Source of the DNA: an uncultured Halomicronema sp.
GTDB lineage: Bacteria > Cyanobacteriota > Cyanobacteriia > Phormidesmidales > Phormidesmidaceae
DNA: 9,061 nucleotides
Assembly (NCBI GenBank): GCA_937897665.1
Contig: CALCPB010000283.1
Location: forward strand, 1-9,061
Reading direction: 5' to 3'
Shown here: positions 6,987-9,061 of the stretch, in pieces
Layout of the letters: every line of letters starts with the position of its first letter
Position numbering within the stretch: the first letter of the stretch is position 1
The notes under the pieces: model-generated
Told to the model about the DNA's origin: nothing
Database searches by the model: none
Seen by the model: the letters and a program-made list of their open reading frames with translations, nothing else
Made by a program: the position numbers and the translations under genes

Positions 6987-7037
6987 CTCAGAATGAGGGA
7001 TTTTCTGTCATAAGCTGAGAGGCGGTGGCGTTCTGAG
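6987..7037 (+). promoter_or_regulatory. Possible hairpin hiding the purM ribosome binding site
   Basis: CTCAGAATG (6987-6995) can pair with CGTTCTGAG (7029-7037) in nine pairs, one of them G-U. The right arm covers the first three bases of the purM Shine-Dalgarno sequence GAGGG (7035-7039). The same left arm, CTCAG (6987-6991), can instead pair with CTGAG at 7015-7019, leaving the site free. This would allow two alternative folds. No folding calculation was run. Confidence 0.3.
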
Positions 7038-7039
7038 GG
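7035..7039 (+). promoter_or_regulatory. Ribosome binding site of purM
   Basis: GAGGG sits 8 bases before the ATG at 7048, a normal distance. It supports the chosen start and is the clearest Shine-Dalgarno sequence in the window. Confidence 0.6.
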
Positions 7040-7047
7040 CAAAAACG

Positions 7048-8100
7048 ATGGATTATCGAGACGCTGGCGTGGATGTCGAGGCCGGTCGCGCCTTTGTCGA
7101 TCGCATTCGCCAGATGGTGAGCAGCACCCATCGACCAGAGGTGCTGGGCGGACTCGGAGGATTTGGCGGCTTTTTTGAACTGCCCTCGGGGTATCAAACG
7201 CCTGTGTTGGTTTCGGGCACCGATGGTGTGGGAACCAAGCTCAAAGTGGCGCAGGCGCTCAATCGTCATCAATCGGTAGGTATTGATCTGGTGGCGATGT
7301 GTGCCAACGATGTGTTGACGAGCGGTGCTGAACCCCTCTTTTTCCTGGATTATTTGGCGACAGGCAAGCTCGACCCCGAGCAGTTGGCCGCTGTGGTGGG
7401 GGGCATTGCCACGGGATGTCGTGAGGCTGGTTGTGCCTTGGTGGGCGGCGAAACCGCTGAGATGCCGGGTTTCTACCAGCCAGGGGAATACGATTTAGCG
7501 GGATTTTGTGTTGGGATTGTCGAAAAAGCCCAAATTTTGGATGGCACTCAGCTGGCAATTGGAGATGCGGTGATTGGCTTGGCTAGTCGAGGGGTGCATA
7601 GTAATGGCTATAGCCTGGTGCGCAAAATTATGGCTGAGGCTCCTCGCCGCGATCGCGATACCCCGGGCTATGACTGGTCCGACTGTCCACCCTTGCTAGC
7701 CGGGCAATCCCTCGCTGAGGCATTACTGACTCCCACCCAGCTCTACATCAAACCCATTTTGTCAGCGCAGCAAGCCGGGTTATCCATCCACGCGATGGCC
7801 CACATCACCGGAGGCGGTCTGCCAGAAAATCTACCCCGCTGCTTGAGCGATCGCTTGGCGATTCAGCTTGATTCGGCCAGTTGGCCGGTGTTGCCCATCT
7901 TTACGTGGCTGGCTGAGGCTGGTGGCGTCTCCCCAGCAGTCATGTTTGACACCTTTAATATGGGGATTGGATTTGTGGTGATAGTGCCGGATGAAGCGGC
8001 AGCAGCAGCGATCGCTCATTTTGAGGCGCAGGGGGTGGCCGCCTATGCGATCGGTCGGGTCACCGCTGGCGAGGGAACGCTCACCGGTTTACCGGTATAA
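7048..8100 (+). CDS. purM: Phosphoribosylformylglycinamidine cyclo-ligase (AIR synthetase)
   Basis: PurM closes the imidazole ring in purine synthesis: formylglycinamidine ribonucleotide plus ATP gives aminoimidazole ribonucleotide, ADP and phosphate, in the cytosol. The 350 residues match the usual length of about 345 and the protein appears intact. Family motifs in order are MDYRDAGVD at the N-terminus, [11 protein letters not shown] (56-66, nucleotide/phosphate-binding loop), GGETAEMPG (133-141), [16 protein letters not shown] (177-192), [13 protein letters not shown] (252-264) and FNMGIGF (303-309). The start is supported by a GAGGG ribosome binding site and by the family N-terminus. The gene is flanked by a divergent rlpA and a convergent SPOR-like gene, so no other purine gene is adjacent. 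The long upstream region may regulate it. Confidence 0.98.
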   Translation: MDYRDAGVDVEAGRAFVDRIRQMVSSTHRPEVLGGLGGFGGFFELPSGYQTPVLVSGTDGVGTKLKVAQALNRHQSVGIDLVAMCANDVLTSGAEPLFFLDYLATGKLDPEQLAAVVGGIATGCREAGCALVGGETAEMPGFYQPGEYDLAGFCVGIVEKAQILDGTQLAIGDAVIGLASRGVHSNGYSLVRKIMAEAPRRDRDTPGYDWSDCPPLLAGQSLAEALLTPTQLYIKPILSAQQAGLSIHAMAHITGGGLPENLPRCLSDRLAIQLDSASWPVLPIFTWLAEAGGVSPAVMFDTFNMGIGFVVIVPDEAAAAAIAHFEAQGVAAYAIGRVTAGEGTLTGLPV

Positions 8101-8211
8101 AGCAGTCCCTCACTGAAACCAGAAGCGCTTGCCGCATGCGCACTGCGCGGCGAGAACGGGCAACCCTGCTCAAACTGATGAAACCCCGCTGCTGCGATGG
8201 ATGCCAGTCAT
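8101..8211. other. Short convergent gap after purM
   Basis: These 111 bases separate two converging gene ends. A small GC-rich dyad (GCGC, 3-base gap, GCGC) lies near 8138, with no T-run after it. I see no clear intrinsic terminator for either gene. Confidence 0.5.
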
Positions 8212-8949
8212 TCAGGGGGTATCGACGGCGGGCGACAGCAAGACGACTTCGCTGCTATCGACGATGAACGCACCAAAGCTGCTGCTGAGCATTTGCAATA
8301 CTTGGGTCGCCGTCTGCGGATCGGGGCTTTGAGTGGCTAGCAAAAATGGCCTCTGGGCGTAAACCGCTAGGCCAATTGATTGATTGAGGGTCTGCTGTAG
8401 CTGTTTGGCGACTTCTGGGTCATTGCCATAGTCAACCAGCACGGCATAGCCTTCGCCCAATAGTTTCGGCGCATAGGCAACGCTGGCATCCGGCAGCGGG
8501 TCTGGGGTGGTGGCGACCGGCTCACTTGGTGTTGGGGTCGTCGGCTCTGCCGGTACAACGGGCTCCGGCTCGACGGGCTCGGCAGCAATGGGGTCGTCGG
8601 CTGATACTTCACCGGGAGCGGCGGGTCTAGCCACAAAGGCTTGGGCTCCCTCGACTTCGGTGAGGTATTGCGCCCAGGCGTTGGCGTTTTCTAAACTGGT
8701 GAACCCGCCAGCTCTGACAACGATATCGTCGAGATAGCGACACACGCTGATACTCGTCGTGGTGGGGAGCAGGTTTTGAATGCGATCGCGGGCATCGACC
8801 GTATCGCCCTGTACCAACAGCAAATATTCATTGGCCGCGGGTGGCCCACAAGGCGGAAAATCGTCCGCCCAGGCTTGAGGTGCGATGATGCCCCCTGTCA
8901 CCAGTGTCGTGATTAGACCCCACCGCTGAAGCGTTTTTATCCCAGACAT
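8212..8949 (-). CDS. Secreted protein with two SPOR-like modules
   Basis: I do not recognise this 245-residue protein as a named family. Residues 1-28 are a classic signal peptide (Lys and Arg at 5-9, hydrophobic core, AWA cleavage before DD). Two similar modules follow. Module 1 (about 40-108) has YLLLVQG, an amphipathic helix, VCRYLDDIVVRAGGF, then a helix ending AFVARP. Module 2 (about 167-238) has YAVLVDYG, a helix, LAVYAQRPFLLAT, a helix and AFIVDSSEV. The order strand-helix-strand-strand-helix-strand and the VRAGGFTSLENANAW segment recall SPOR domains, which bind glycan strands stripped of peptides. Between them lies a Pro/Glu/Thr-rich linker (about 110-155). C34 and C70 could form a disulfide. 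Module 2 is more divergent and lacks the usual GPF-like turn. I infer a periplasmic envelope protein. SPOR assignment is by pattern only. Confidence 0.75.
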   Translation of the reverse strand: MSGIKTLQRWGLITTLVTGGIIAPQAWADDFPPCGPPAANEYLLLVQGDTVDARDRIQNLLPTTTSISVCRYLDDIVVRAGGFTSLENANAWAQYLTEVEGAQAFVARPAAPGEVSADDPIAAEPVEPEPVVPAEPTTPTPSEPVATTPDPLPDASVAYAPKLLGEGYAVLVDYGNDPEVAKQLQQTLNQSIGLAVYAQRPFLLATQSPDPQTATQVLQMLSSSFGAFIVDSSEVVLLSPAVDTP

Positions 8950-9061
8950 CGGTACACCACGACGAATAGTAAGTTAGGCAAACTCAAATCTAGCTCCCTA
9001 TAGTGACATATCCTCATCGATTTACCACCCCATGTGGCGGCTTTGTAACGCCTGAGTTGGT
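8950..9061. other. Upstream region of the SPOR-like gene
   Basis: The last 112 bases should contain the promoter of the minus-strand SPOR-like gene. I see no convincing -35/-10 pair and no strong ribosome binding site before its ATG. No other gene begins within the window here. Confidence 0.5.

Larger units (their letters stand above)
6463..7047. other. Divergent gap between rlpA and purM
   Basis: This 585-base gap should hold the rlpA promoter on its left side and the purM promoter and leader on its right. No coding frame with recognisable features was found. It has a candidate purM promoter at 6677-6706, abutting palindromes at 6861-6884, and a run of small hairpins from 6902 to the purM start. 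No convincing promoter pair was found for rlpA. Confidence 0.65.
406..8789. repeat. Eleven dispersed HIP1 octamers (GCGATCGC)
   Basis: Exact copies start at 406, 430, 666, 1436, 2964, 3868, 5108, 7649, 7847, 8008 and 8782. HIP1 is a known highly over-represented palindrome of many cyanobacterial genomes. All copies here lie within genes: four in the flavoprotein, two in DUF3370, one in the PPTase, three in purM and one in the SPOR-like gene. rlpA and the gaps have none. Confidence 0.9.

Noticed and set aside
8990..9010. On the minus strand, TCACTATAGGGAG matches 13 bases of the phage T7 promoter, suggesting vector sequence.
   Set aside because: The upstream half of the T7 promoter is not present, and the flanking DNA continues naturally into the SPOR-like gene. 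It is most likely coincidence.

Overview
The window looks like a chromosomal segment from a cyanobacterium, probably a filamentous Leptolyngbya/Phormidium-type genome, although the genus is a guess. Three things point there. The octamer GCGATCGC (HIP1) occurs 11 times in 9 kb, where about 0.14 would be expected by chance. One gene encodes a DUF3370-type protein, a family I know only from cyanobacteria. The RlpA and PurM proteins also resemble cyanobacterial versions. I see no insertion sequence, phage gene, CRISPR array, tRNA or rRNA.

Layout from left to right. (1) 1-1706, minus strand, cut by the window start: a Tat-signal flavoprotein of the carotenoid desaturase (CrtI/CrtU) fold with a Rieske [2Fe-2S] domain inserted in its middle. 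(2) 1707-2150: a non-coding gap with a plausible promoter for the flavoprotein, an inverted repeat in its leader and GC-rich stem-loops. (3) 2151-3917, minus: a secreted DUF3370 protein with a Pro/Ala/acidic tail. (4) 3918-4456: a 539-base divergent gap with several inverted repeats. (5) 4457-5236, plus: an Sfp/HetI-type 4'-phosphopantetheinyl transferase. (6) 5237-5529: a convergent gap. (7) 5530-6462, minus: RlpA, a secreted cell-wall protein with a C-terminal double-psi beta-barrel. (8) 6463-7047: a 585-base divergent gap with a candidate promoter, two abutting palindromes and a possible hairpin over the purM ribosome binding site. (9) 7048-8100, plus: purM. (10) 8212-8949, minus: a secreted protein with two SPOR-like modules joined by a Pro-rich linker. 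(11) 8950-9061: its upstream region.

The genes do not form one operon. They alternate in strand and most gaps are long, so each is probably transcribed alone. PurM (purine synthesis) and the phosphopantetheinyl transferase (carrier protein activation) are housekeeping functions. Four of the six products carry export signals: the Tat flavoprotein, DUF3370, RlpA and the SPOR-like protein, so the window leans toward the cell envelope. RlpA and the SPOR-like protein lie either side of purM and are the only pair that suggests a shared process, peptidoglycan remodelling.

I found no clear undescribed multi-gene system. The items most worth a second look are the exported Rieske-flavoprotein, the duplicated SPOR-like protein and the possible structured control of purM translation.
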